Shown piece by piece: positions 11,816 through 21,124 of a stretch of 64,000 nt of DNA (within the stretch, counting starts at the first letter, position 1; each line of letters starts with the position of its first letter). Source of the DNA: Deinococcus yavapaiensis KR-236 (GTDB lineage: Bacteria; Deinococcota; Deinococci; Deinococcales; Deinococcaceae); the NCBI RefSeq assembly GCF_003217515.1, contig NZ_QJSX01000011.1:129517-193516 (forward strand), read 5' to 3'. A program made the position numbers and the translations under genes. The notes below the pieces were generated by a model that did not search any database, had not been told where the DNA came from, and saw only the letters and a program-made list of their open reading frames with translations.

Positions 11816-12364
11816 GTGATCCGCCCTGCCACGCCCACCGACGCGTTCTTCGCTGCGCCCCTGATTCAAGAAACCATCGGCGACATCGGCCTCGCGTTGA
11901 CGGGCGCGCGAAGAAACGAGGAGGCCGAGCCGATCATCGCGGCGTTCTTTCGGCAGCCCGCCAATCGGCTGAGCTTCGAGAACACCTTCGTGGCCGAGCT
12001 CGGCGGTCGGCCCGCCGGACTGCTGATCGCGTACGACGGCGCGCGGGCGCACGACCTCGACGCTCCTTTTCGCGAGCGCCTCCGCACACTCGGTCTTCGC
12101 AACCACATCGATTCCGAGACGAGCGCGGGCGAGTTCTACCTCGACACGATCGTCGTGCAGGCCGCACACCGCGGGCGCGGCCTGGCGAAACGACTCATCC
12201 TCGCCGCCGAGGAAGAAGCGCGGACGCTCGGCTTGCCGACCGCGCTTCTCGTCAGCCCGTCGAACACGGTCGCTTGGAACCTCTACCGTTCGGTGGGCTA
12301 CGAGGAGGACGCGCGCGTGACCGTCGCGGGACACGCGTACGCCCACCTCGTGAAGCGCCCGTGA
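11816..12364 (+). CDS. GNAT family N-acetyltransferase
   Basis: 182-residue acetyltransferase. It begins 'MIRPATPTDAFFAAPLIQET', typical of the family, and carries the acetyl-CoA site in 'DTIVVQAAHRGRGLAKRLIL' (QxxRGxG type) and the closing 'NTVAWNLYRSVGYEE'. The GTG start follows a -10 box by six bases and no Shine-Dalgarno is visible. The acceptor is unknown. It converges on treS with only one base between the stops. Confidence 0.85.
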   Translation: MIRPATPTDAFFAAPLIQETIGDIGLALTGARRNEEAEPIIAAFFRQPANRLSFENTFVAELGGRPAGLLIAYDGARAHDLDAPFRERLRTLGLRNHIDSETSAGEFYLDTIVVQAAHRGRGLAKRLILAAEEEARTLGLPTALLVSPSNTVAWNLYRSVGYEEDARVTVAGHAYAHLVKRP

Positions 12365-12365
12365 C

Positions 12366-14015
<1,650 letters not shown>

Positions 14016-14022
14016 GAGAGGC

Positions 14023-14028
14023 AGTGTA
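14023..14028 (-). promoter_or_regulatory. -10 box of treS
   Basis: TACACT on the minus strand, seven bases before the ATG; no Shine-Dalgarno between, so a leaderless mRNA is likely. Confidence 0.45.
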
Positions 14029-14141
14029 ACCTCCACGCCGCCTTTCACGCAGATTCCACGAGACGAGGGTCTTTAGAAAAGCGCAAGAATTACGCCCCCT
14101 CTCCTTAGCGGGAGAGGAGGCGAAGAACCTCGAAGGCCGAG

Positions 14142-14579
14142 TTACTCCAGCGTCGCTTGCACGCTGATCGCCAAGTTGTTCCTCAAGGCGCCCGAGATCG
14201 GGCAGCCTTGCTCGGCTTCCTCGGCGAGGCGCTGAAAGCCTTCTTGGTCGAGGCCGTCGGCGCTTCCACGCACGACGAGTTGCATCTCGGCGAGCTTGAA
14301 GCCTCCCGGCACTTGATTCATGACGCAGGTCGCCTCGGTGTGAAGGTCGCGCGGCTCGTGTCCGTGACTTTTGAGGACGTTCGAGAACGCCATCGTGAAG
14401 CATCCGGCGTGAGCGGCGGCGACGAGTTCCTCGGGATTGGTACCTTGGCCGTCCTCGAAACGGGTGTGGTAGCTGTACGCCGTGTCCTTGAGGACCCCGC
14501 TCGGCGTGGACAGTTCACCTCGACCGCTGCGAAGATCGCCCGTCCAATGAGCGTTGGCTTTTCTCTTGATGTTCGCCAT
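14142..14579 (-). CDS. OsmC-family peroxidase
   Basis: 145-residue OsmC-type thiol peroxidase, which reduces organic hydroperoxides. Both active cysteines are present: 'AAHAGCFTMAFSN' near residue 60 and 'AEQGCPISGAL' near residue 125. The N-terminus 'KRKANAHWTGDLRSGRGEL' matches the OsmC (rather than Ohr) branch. Two ATGs four codons apart (14591 and 14579) are possible; I chose the one nearest the conserved start. Single gene, divergent from the SLH-collagen protein. Confidence 0.92.
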   Translation of the reverse strand: MANIKRKANAHWTGDLRSGRGELSTPSGVLKDTAYSYHTRFEDGQGTNPEELVAAAHAGCFTMAFSNVLKSHGHEPRDLHTEATCVMNQVPGGFKLAEMQLVVRGSADGLDQEGFQRLAEEAEQGCPISGALRNNLAISVQATLE

Positions 14580-14677
14580 GGCGGCCATCATGACCTCGCC
14601 TCGACGACTCTTACGGTGAACATACGAACAGAATTGAGGATTTGTGAACGTGGGTGTTCACCCAATCTTTCGAGTGC

Positions 14678-14709
14678 GTGACATGAAGGACCCTCATGAT
14701 GTATATGAG
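14678..14709 (+). promoter_or_regulatory. Possible promoter of the SLH-collagen gene
   Basis: GTGACA and TATATG separated by about 18 bases, 32 bases before the ATG. A small hairpin (5-bp stem) lies between it and the strong ribosome-binding site AAGGAGGA. Confidence 0.35.
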
Positions 14710-14740
14710 AAGTACGAGCGTTGCTCGAAGGAGGAGACGT

Positions 14741-16075
14741 ATGAAGTTCAGATACTCATTGACGACGTTGCTGCTGTTGGGCAGCACAGCCTTCGCGGGC
14801 GGCGGAAGCGGAGAGCCGACGCAACAGCCTGCCGTGCGTCCGGCCGTGCCCGCCCAAACCCAGCCCGTGTCATGCACGGACGCCGCGCCATACGCGCGCG
14901 CCGCGATCGACCTCGTCGTGCAGCGCGGCCTCATCGTCGGATACCCCGGTGGATCCTTCGATTGGTGCGACGCCGCCACGCGGCAAGAAGTCGCCGTGAT
15001 CTTCGCGCGGCTTCTGACGCTGTACAAGCTCGAAGACATCGCGCGCAACACGCAAGAGCTGCAAACGCTGCAACTCGGCTTGCAAGAAATTTTGCGCGCC
15101 ATCAGCGAACTGCAAGATCAGGTGCGCGCCCAAGCGCAACAAATCGACCAACTTCAAAACCAAATCCGCGCCATCCAAGACGCGCTCGGCCGCGTCACCA
15201 CCACCCCTGGCCCGGCAGGCGCTCAAGGCCCCGCGGGCGCGACGGGCGCCCAAGGCCCCGCCGGCGAGCAAGGTCCCGCCGGTCCCCAAGGTCCTGCCGG
15301 TGCGACGGGCGCCCAAGGCCCCGCCGGCGAGCAAGGTCCCGCCGGTCCCCAAGGCCCTGCGGGCGCGACGGGCGCCCAAGGCCCCGCTGGCGAGCAAGGC
15401 CCCGCCGGTCCCCAAGGTCCTGCCGGTGCGACGGGCGCTCAAGGCCCCGCCGGTGAGCAAGGTCCTGCCGGCCCTCAAGGCCCTGCGGGCGCGACGGGCG
15501 CTCAAGGCCCCGCCGGTGAGCAAGGTCCTGCCGGCCCCGCCGGTCCTCAAGGCCCCGCGGGCGCGACGGGCGCCCAAGGCCCCGCCGGTCCTCAAGGCCC
15601 CGCGGGCGAGCAAGGCCCGGTCGGTCCCCAAGGCCCCGAGGGCCGCGCCGGGCGCGACTTCGTGCCGCCCGCCGAGCCTTTCCGCACGACCTCGTACCTC
15701 GGCGTGAGCTTGTACAGCGTCTTACAGCAAAACGTCGGCCAAGTTGTTCGCGTCATCGCCGGGAACGATTCGCTCGTCGGCAACTTCGGCTTGCGCGTGA
15801 GCGGCGACATCACCATCAACGGCACGTCGCCCGGCAACAGCGTCGCCCTCGCGGGCACGTACCGCACGACGATCGGCCTCGTCGACGGCTACGTCGGCAT
15901 CGGCGGCGGCTTGAACTTGTCGAACCAAGCGACGTTCGGCGAAGGCGTGCTCGGCGTCGACTACCGCCTGCTCGAAAACGTCGCCTTGTTCGGCGAAGCG
16001 CGCTCGCGCTACTACTTCGACGGCAGCAACGCCAACATCGGTTCGATCGCGTTCGGCGTGCAACTGCGCTTCTGA
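14741..16075 (+). CDS. SLH-domain outer-membrane protein with collagen-like Gly-X-Y region
   Basis: 444-residue surface protein. In order it has a Sec signal peptide (residues 1-20); an SLH domain (about 45-105, with 'AIDLVVQRGLIVGYPGG' and 'ATRQEVAVIFARLL'); a coiled coil (about 105-150, Gln-rich heptads); 50 uninterrupted Gly-X-Y triplets (157-306); and a C-terminal beta-barrel ending in 'GVQLRF', the terminal Phe being the usual outer-membrane insertion signal. SLH plus coiled coil plus barrel is the SlpA layout of Deinococcus, linking cell wall to outer membrane, but this protein is much shorter and has the collagen insert in place of a long coil. AAGGAGGA precedes the ATG; a terminator follows. 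Confidence 0.85.
   Translation: MKFRYSLTTLLLLGSTAFAGGGSGEPTQQPAVRPAVPAQTQPVSCTDAAPYARAAIDLVVQRGLIVGYPGGSFDWCDAATRQEVAVIFARLLTLYKLEDIARNTQELQTLQLGLQEILRAISELQDQVRAQAQQIDQLQNQIRAIQDALGRVTTTPGPAGAQGPAGATGAQGPAGEQGPAGPQGPAGATGAQGPAGEQGPAGPQGPAGATGAQGPAGEQGPAGPQGPAGATGAQGPAGEQGPAGPQGPAGATGAQGPAGEQGPAGPAGPQGPAGATGAQGPAGPQGPAGEQGPVGPQGPEGRAGRDFVPPAEPFRTTSYLGVSLYSVLQQNVGQVVRVIAGNDSLVGNFGLRVSGDITINGTSPGNSVALAGTYRTTIGLVDGYVGIGGGLNLSNQATFGEGVLGVDYRLLENVALFGEARSRYYFDGSNANIGSIAFGVQLRF
15209..15658 (+). repeat. Collagen-like repeat tract (50 Gly-X-Y triplets)
   Basis: 450 bases coding 50 consecutive Gly-X-Y triplets without a break. The core unit is seven triplets (63 bp), GPA-GAT-GAQ-GPA-GEQ-GPA-GPQ, present four times exactly at the protein level from 15227 and then in variant form. 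The X position is mostly Pro or Ala and the Y position Ala, Gln or Thr. Repeat copies differ at third codon positions, so the array is not a very recent duplication. Confidence 0.95.
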
Positions 16076-16101
16076 TCGCAAGTTCGAAGACGTCACCTCG
16101 C

Positions 16102-16127
16102 ACCCCTCCCGAGTCGGGAGGGGTTTT
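16102..16127 (+). terminator. Terminator of the SLH-collagen gene
   Basis: A 9-bp stem (16103-16111 and 16115-16123) followed by TTTT. The T-run merges into the -10 box of the next gene. Confidence 0.75.
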
Positions 16128-16132
16128 ACACT
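16127..16132 (+). promoter_or_regulatory. -10 box of the hydrolase gene
   Basis: TACACT ends five bases before the ATG at 16138, overlapping the T-run of the preceding terminator; fits a leaderless start. Confidence 0.45.
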
Positions 16133-16137
16133 GAGGC

Positions 16138-16971
16138 ATGTCGCATTGGGGCGTGGAAAGTTGGACGTTCGGCCGGGAGCTCAAGGGATTTCGCAAGCTC
16201 GCGCGTGACGAGCGCGGCGCGGTGCTGCTGCTGCACGGCTACGGTGAGCACGCGGGCCGCTACGGGCACGTCGTCGAAGCCCTCGCCGACGCTGGTTTCA
16301 GCGTGTACGCGTACGATCAGCGCGGGCACGGCCAATCGAGCGGACCGCGCGCCCTCGTGCGCATGGCCGACCTCGCCGAAGACCACCTCGCGGCGCGCGA
16401 GTGGTTGCGCGCGCACGTGAAGACGCCGGTGTTCGCCCTCGGGCACTCGATGGGCGGTCTCGTCACGGCGATGAGCGTCGTTCGCGATTCGCGGGGCCTC
16501 GCGGGTGTGATCTTGTCCAGTCCGGCGCTCGTGACGGGACAAGACGCGCCGCCGCTCGTGCGTCGCCTCGCGCCTTTGATCGCGCTCGTCGCGCCGAGCT
16601 TTCCCGCCAGCGTCATCGAAAAAGGCGTCTTGTCGCGCCAAGCCCAAGTGCAAGAAGCCTTCGACGCCGACCCGTTGTGCTACACGGGCAAGGTGAAGGC
16701 GCGAACGGGCGCGGAGATGATGACGGCGGGCCACGCCTTGTGGTCGCAGCTGGACCGCTGGAGCCTTCCGACGCTCGTCATTCACGGTGACGCCGACCGT
16801 CTCATCACCGTGGAAGGCTCGCGGCGTTTTCTGCGTGAAGTCAAGAGCGCGGACGTGCAGTACTGGGAAGTGGCGGGGGGGTATCACGAACTGTTCAACG
16901 ACGAGGGCGCGGACGAGGCGATCGCGAAGGTCACGTCTTGGTTGAACGGGCACGTCCAATTAAGAGCGTGA
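16138..16971 (+). CDS. Alpha/beta hydrolase, monoacylglycerol-lipase type
   Basis: 277-residue serine hydrolase of the lysophospholipase / monoacylglycerol lipase branch. The oxyanion region is 'LLHGYGEHAGRYGHVVEALA', the family's 'YDQRGHGQSSG' follows, and the nucleophile elbow is 'GHSMGGL' (GxSxG). The catalytic Asp is in 'VIHGDADRLIT' and the His in 'GGYHELFND'. No signal peptide, so cytoplasmic. Probably cleaves a medium- or long-chain monoacylglycerol or lysophospholipid. Confidence 0.9.
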   Translation: MSHWGVESWTFGRELKGFRKLARDERGAVLLLHGYGEHAGRYGHVVEALADAGFSVYAYDQRGHGQSSGPRALVRMADLAEDHLAAREWLRAHVKTPVFALGHSMGGLVTAMSVVRDSRGLAGVILSSPALVTGQDAPPLVRRLAPLIALVAPSFPASVIEKGVLSRQAQVQEAFDADPLCYTGKVKARTGAEMMTAGHALWSQLDRWSLPTLVIHGDADRLITVEGSRRFLREVKSADVQYWEVAGGYHELFNDEGADEAIAKVTSWLNGHVQLRA

Positions 16972-16983
16972 ACGTCACTTGAA

Positions 16984-17056
16984 GACTTCCTTCATCTTCG
17001 ATCCTCGCGTACATGTCGGCAGATGTGGCCACCTAAGATAAAAGATGAAGGAAGTC
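16984..17056 (+). promoter_or_regulatory. 15-bp inverted repeat covering the kinase ribosome-binding site
   Basis: Arms 16984-16998 and 17042-17056 are perfect complements separated by 43 bases. The right arm contains GAAGGAAG, the Shine-Dalgarno of the histidine-kinase ATG at 17062. If transcribed through, the pair would hide the ribosome-binding site. Confidence 0.5.
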
Positions 17057-17061
17057 GAGAC

Positions 17062-19344
17062 ATGACTCATCCGCCTCCCCTGTTCCAACCGTTCATGTTG
17101 TCTCAGGAAACGTTGGGCGTTCTGCCTGTCGTCGCCTGGGTCATGAACGAACGGGGGCATGTGGTGTTCGTCAACGAGGCGTTCGAGCGCACGTGCGGCG
17201 TGACCATGGAGCGCTTGCCGAGCGACTTCGCGGAGTTGTGCGACGAGCACGACCGAGCGTTCGTCCGCAGCGCGTGGCGTGAAGCGCACGAGGCGCACGC
17301 GACGCTGAACTTCGAGGCGCGTGTCCTCACGGCCGAGGGTTACCGTTGGTGGCACATTCAAGGCATGGCGCAGGACGCGGCACCACGAGCGTGGCTGTGC
17401 CTCGCCACGGACGTCCACGAGCGGCACGCGGCGCTCGAACGCAGCGTCGCCGAGGCCGACGAGCGCGCCCGCCTCACCGAGGCGTTGCAGCAGACGCTCG
17501 CGCGGCTCGAGATGACGCTGTCGGCAGGGCAACTCGGGTTGTGGGAAGCGGACTTGGCGAGCGGCAAGACGGCGTGGGAAGGCGAGATGGATCGGTTGTA
17601 CGGCCTCCAGCGCGGCGAGTTCGACGGGACCGACGACCACTTTCGCCGCCTCGTGCACCTCGACGATCACTCGAGGATGCAAGCGGCGTACGAGCAAGCT
17701 CTGCGCACGGGCGTCTACTCCGCGTCGTTTCGCGCGGTGCATCCCGACGGATCGACGCGTTGGCTGCAGTCCGTCGCGCGAGTGGTGCGCGACCACGAAG
17801 GGCGGCCCGTGAAGTTGATCGGAGTGAATTACGACATCACCGAGCGCATCGAGGCGGCGGAGGCCCTCAGCGCGTCCGAGCAGCGTTTCCGTCTGCTCGC
17901 CGAGCACGCCAGCGATCTCGTGTGCCTCATGTCGCCCGAGGGCGTGTACCTGTACGCCTCGCCGTCGCACCGCCGCATTCTCGGCTTCGAGCCTGACGAA
18001 CTTATCGGACGCAACGTGTACGAGCTCTTTCCTCCTCACGACTTGAGCGAGATCGAACGCAGCCACGAGGCGGTCTTGGCGGGCCGACCGTTCACGGTGA
18101 CGTACCGTGGGCAGCGCAAGGACGGCACGCCCCTGTGGCTGGAAAGCACCAGCTTGCCGATTCTGAGCGACGACGGCCAGGTGAGCCAATTGCAAGTGAC
18201 GACGCGCGACGTGACCGAACGGGTCGAGGCGCGAGAGGCGCTCGAACGCCTCAACGCGAACTTGGAGACGCTCGTACGCGAACGCACCGAAACGTTGCAA
18301 GCCGTCATTCGCGGCGCGCCCATCATCTTGTATTCCGTCTCGCCCGACGGGACCTTCGTGCTCTCCGAAGGCCAAGGACTCGGCAAGTTGGGCTTGTCGG
18401 GCGGCGAGATCGTCGGGCAGAACATCTTCGAGTTGTACGCCTCGTCGCCCGAAACCCTGGAGTTCGTGCGCCGCGCGCTCTCGGGCGAATTGGCGACGGG
18501 CGTCGTGAAGGTGCTCGACCTCGTGTGGGAAATGTGGGTCGCTCCGCGCTTCGATGAGGCGGGCCGCGTCTGCGGCATGATCGGGGTGTCCACCGAAGTC
18601 ACCGAGCGCGTCAAGGCCGAGGAGGAGTTGCGGCGCGCGAACGCGAGTTTGCGGCGCAGCAACGAGGAATTGGAACGCTTCGCGTACGTCGCCAGCCACG
18701 ACTTGCAGCAACCCTTACGGGCCGTGACGAGCTTCACAGGCCTGCTCGAGCGCCGCCTCGAGCCGATGCTGGACGACAAGACGCGCCAGTACATGACTTA
18801 CGTCAAGGACGGCGCGAAGCGCATGAAGACCCTCGTAGACGATCTCTTGGCCTTCGCGCGTCTCGACTCGGCGCCGCCTCGCTTCGACAGCGTGAACGTC
18901 GCCGACATCGCCCGAACGGTGTTGCAAGACCTCCAAGCCGAGCTCGACGAGAGCGGCGCGGTCGTCACGAGTGACGATTTGCCCCTCGTGCGCGGCGACT
19001 CTTCGCAACTCACGCAGTTGCTGCAGAATTTGCTTTCGAACGCCCTCAAGTTCCGGCGCGACGCGCCCTCTCGCGTGCACGTCGGCGTGACGCGCAGCGG
19101 CATGATGTGGCACTTCACCGTCTCCGACAACGGCATCGGAATTCGACCCGAGCACTTCGACCGCATCTTCGAGATGTTCGAACGCCTGCACACCCGCGAG
19201 CAGTACGAAGGAAACGGCGTCGGCCTCGCCATTTGCCGCAAGATCGTCGAGGGGCACGGCGGACGGTTGTGGCTGGAAAGCACGCCCGAAATCGGAACGA
19301 CCTTCCACTTCATCTTGCCCGGTGTGACGAAGGGACGCACGTGA
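17062..19344 (+). CDS. Multi-PAS sensor histidine kinase
   Basis: 760-residue cytoplasmic kinase with no membrane segments. It carries about four PAS domains in a row (roughly residues 15-130, 150-275, 275-405 and 420-530, with PAC motifs such as 'GVNYDITERIEA' and 'TTRDVTERVEA'). A phytochrome-type HisKA follows, with the phospho-His in 'YVASHDLQQPLRAV' (about residue 550), then an HATPase_c domain with 'LLQNLLSNALKFR' (N box), 'DNGIGI' and 'GNGVGLAICRKIVEGHGG'. The ATG at 17062 has GGAAG upstream. The stop overlaps the GTG of the response regulator by 4 bases. The signal is unknown; a cytosolic redox, light or small-ligand cue is typical of such PAS arrays. Confidence 0.93.
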   Translation: MTHPPPLFQPFMLSQETLGVLPVVAWVMNERGHVVFVNEAFERTCGVTMERLPSDFAELCDEHDRAFVRSAWREAHEAHATLNFEARVLTAEGYRWWHIQGMAQDAAPRAWLCLATDVHERHAALERSVAEADERARLTEALQQTLARLEMTLSAGQLGLWEADLASGKTAWEGEMDRLYGLQRGEFDGTDDHFRRLVHLDDHSRMQAAYEQALRTGVYSASFRAVHPDGSTRWLQSVARVVRDHEGRPVKLIGVNYDITERIEAAEALSASEQRFRLLAEHASDLVCLMSPEGVYLYASPSHRRILGFEPDELIGRNVYELFPPHDLSEIERSHEAVLAGRPFTVTYRGQRKDGTPLWLESTSLPILSDDGQVSQLQVTTRDVTERVEAREALERLNANLETLVRERTETLQAVIRGAPIILYSVSPDGTFVLSEGQGLGKLGLSGGEIVGQNIFELYASSPETLEFVRRALSGELATGVVKVLDLVWEMWVAPRFDEAGRVCGMIGVSTEVTERVKAEEELRRANASLRRSNEELERFAYVASHDLQQPLRAVTSFTGLLERRLEPMLDDKTRQYMTYVKDGAKRMKTLVDDLLAFARLDSAPPRFDSVNVADIARTVLQDLQAELDESGAVVTSDDLPLVRGDSSQLTQLLQNLLSNALKFRRDAPSRVHVGVTRSGMMWHFTVSDNGIGIRPEHFDRIFEMFERLHTREQYEGNGVGLAICRKIVEGHGGRLWLESTPEIGTTFHFILPGVTKGRT

Positions 19345-19781
19345 CCCTTCGTCTGCTGGTCGCCGAGGATCACCTCGAGGACGTGGAGTTGCTGCGCGCC
19401 GCGCTGGAGGAAGCGCCGCTGCCGTGCGAGCTTCATGCCGTGCGCGACGGCGAGGACGCCTTGGCGTTCTTGGGCAAGCGCGAACCGTTCGAAAGCGCGC
19501 CCGACGTGCACCTCGTGCTGCTCGACCTCAACATGCCTCGGCTGCGCGGCCTCGACGTGCTGAGAGAAGTGCGCTCGAGCGAACGCTGGCGAGACCTCAC
19601 CGTGATCATCCTGACGACGTCGGACGCGCCTCACGACGTCGAGGCGAGTTACGCGGCGGGAGCGAACGCTTTCGTCACGAAGCCCGTCGACTTCGCGACT
19701 TTCTTCGACGTCACGCACGCGGTCACGTCTTACTACGCGGGGATGCTCGGCGTCGCTCATCGTGCCAGCACGAGCACGTAG
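19341..19781 (+). CDS. Single-domain response regulator coupled to the kinase
   Basis: 146-residue receiver domain of the Rcp1 class: 'RLLVAEDHLEDVELLRA', 'LVLLDLNMPRLRG' with the phosphorylated Asp, 'VIILTTSD' and 'FVTKPVD'. No output domain. The GTG start is inside the stop of the kinase gene (GTGA), so the two are translated together and almost certainly form a cognate pair. Its last 25 bases overlap the end of the convergent comF gene. Confidence 0.92.
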   Translation: MTLRLLVAEDHLEDVELLRAALEEAPLPCELHAVRDGEDALAFLGKREPFESAPDVHLVLLDLNMPRLRGLDVLREVRSSERWRDLTVIILTTSDAPHDVEASYAAGANAFVTKPVDFATFFDVTHAVTSYYAGMLGVAHRASTST

Positions 19782-20374
19782 ACGTCCGTCGCGCCCGCCG
19801 CTCGAAGCGTTCGCGCGCATTCCCCGAGCGTGCGGCTGGTCGTGAGCACGTCGTCGACGAGCAACACGCGCCGAGGCGCCCGTTCCGTCGCTTCGAAAGC
19901 GCCCTCGACGTTGAGACTTCGCGCCGCGCCGCGCAAGCGGGCTTGCTGACGCGTGCGGCGCACGCGTCGCAGCAAGAGGCGCGACGGCACGCCGAGCCGA
20001 GCCGCGACTTCCCTCGCCAAGACGTCCGCTTGGTTGTAGCCACGCTCGCGCTCGCGCGACGCGTGCAACGGCACGCTCGTCACGACCTGCACGTTCCACG
20101 CGGCTGGCACGCTCGGCGCGAGAACGCTGGCGAGACGCGACGCCACCTCTCGGCTTCCGTCGAACTTCAGGGCCTTCACGAGCCGCCGCGTCACGCCCGC
20201 GTACGGCCCGAGGCTCAAAAGGTGTGGCGACACGTCGGAGCGAAGCATGGAGTGGGCGCTCACGTCGGGACGCAGCGAGGCGAGGCACGCGTCGCACACC
20301 CCTCTCGCCGCTCCGAGCGAAGCGCGGCAACCCGGGCAAGATCGAGGCAGCAGCGCCGCGAGAAAGTTCAACAC
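19757..20374 (-). CDS. comF: ComF family protein
   Basis: 205-residue protein with the two-part ComF layout: an N-terminal zinc finger ('SCPGC' and 'VCDACL', residues 13-30) and a C-terminal phosphoribosyltransferase-like domain with 'RGYNQADVLAREVA' and the PRPP loop 'VLLVDDVLTTSRTL'. ComF acts in the cytoplasm during DNA uptake in naturally competent bacteria, which suits a Deinococcus-like host. Probable GTG start. It overlaps the convergent response regulator gene by 25 bases. Confidence 0.9.
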   Translation of the reverse strand: MLNFLAALLPRSCPGCRASLGAARGVCDACLASLRPDVSAHSMLRSDVSPHLLSLGPYAGVTRRLVKALKFDGSREVASRLASVLAPSVPAAWNVQVVTSVPLHASRERERGYNQADVLAREVAARLGVPSRLLLRRVRRTRQQARLRGAARSLNVEGAFEATERAPRRVLLVDDVLTTSRTLGECARTLRAAGATDVYVLVLAR

Positions 20375-20417
20375 CCGGCGAGCGTATCGCCGGGCGCTGA
20401 AGCCGAGGAAAAACCGC

Positions 20418-21056
20418 TCAGCGCAAGCTCAGCATCATCGCGAAGTGCGCGCTGGAACCGCCGAGGACGAACAGGTGCCACACCTCGTGAAAACCGAACG
20501 TTCCGAGGTTGGGTTTCTTCATGGCGTACACGACTGCGCCCACCGTGTACAGCAAGCCCCCGATCGCCAGCCATATCAGCGCGGCGGGCGGCAGGGTCTT
20601 GAGAAACTGAGGCAGGAACATCACGGCCAACCACCCCATCCCGAGGTAGAGAGCCGTCGAGATCCAGCGCGGCAACTTCATCGTGACGAGTTTGAGGGTG
20701 ATTCCGGCCAGGGCGATTCCCCAAATCACCCACAGCACGACGTCGCGCCACGGTTCGCCGAGGCCGTAGTACGCGATGGGCGTGTAGCTTCCGGCGATCA
20801 GGAGGAAGATCGCGCTGTGGTCGAGCTTGCGCAACCACCGCAGCGTTCGCTCGGAGCCGTGGAAGGAATGGTAGCTCGCCGACGCGAGGTACAGAAGCGC
20901 GAACGACACGCCGAATACCACGAACGGCCACAAGCTGAGACCCTTCGCGTTCGCCCACACGAGCATCACGATCGTAAACGGCACGGCGAGCACCACCCCG
21001 CTCCAGTGGGTGAGGGCGTTGATCGGCTCGCGCAAGGCGCTGTACAGGCGTCGCAT
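20418..21056 (-). CDS. trhA: Hemolysin III / TrhA family membrane protein
   Basis: 212-residue PAQR-family membrane protein with seven predicted membrane helices. The conserved residues of the family are in 'EPINALTHWSGVVL' (Glu and His, first helix), 'SASYHSFHGSE' (Ser and HxxxH-like cluster) and 'FGFHEVWHLFVLGGSSAHF' (HxxxH, last helix), which form the metal site. Despite the name the physiological role is probably membrane lipid or fluidity homeostasis. TACACT ends six bases before the ATG. Confidence 0.9.
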   Translation of the reverse strand: MRRLYSALREPINALTHWSGVVLAVPFTIVMLVWANAKGLSLWPFVVFGVSFALLYLASASYHSFHGSERTLRWLRKLDHSAIFLLIAGSYTPIAYYGLGEPWRDVVLWVIWGIALAGITLKLVTMKLPRWISTALYLGMGWLAVMFLPQFLKTLPPAALIWLAIGGLLYTVGAVVYAMKKPNLGTFGFHEVWHLFVLGGSSAHFAMMLSLR

Positions 21057-21062
21057 GCAGGA

Positions 21063-21068
21063 AGTGTA
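21063..21068 (-). promoter_or_regulatory. -10 box of the hemolysin III gene
   Basis: TACACT on the minus strand, six bases before the ATG at 21056. It sits inside the 68-base gap after guaB, so the gene can be transcribed on its own. Confidence 0.45.
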
Positions 21069-21124
21069 ACGGAAACGACGGAGGACGAATGGTCCCCCGT
21101 CATGATCGCGGACGTCGTCCTGGA

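Noticed and set aside
15209..15658. CRISPR-like array
   Set aside because: Regular repeats are explained by the collagen Gly-X-Y coding tract; there are no unique spacers.
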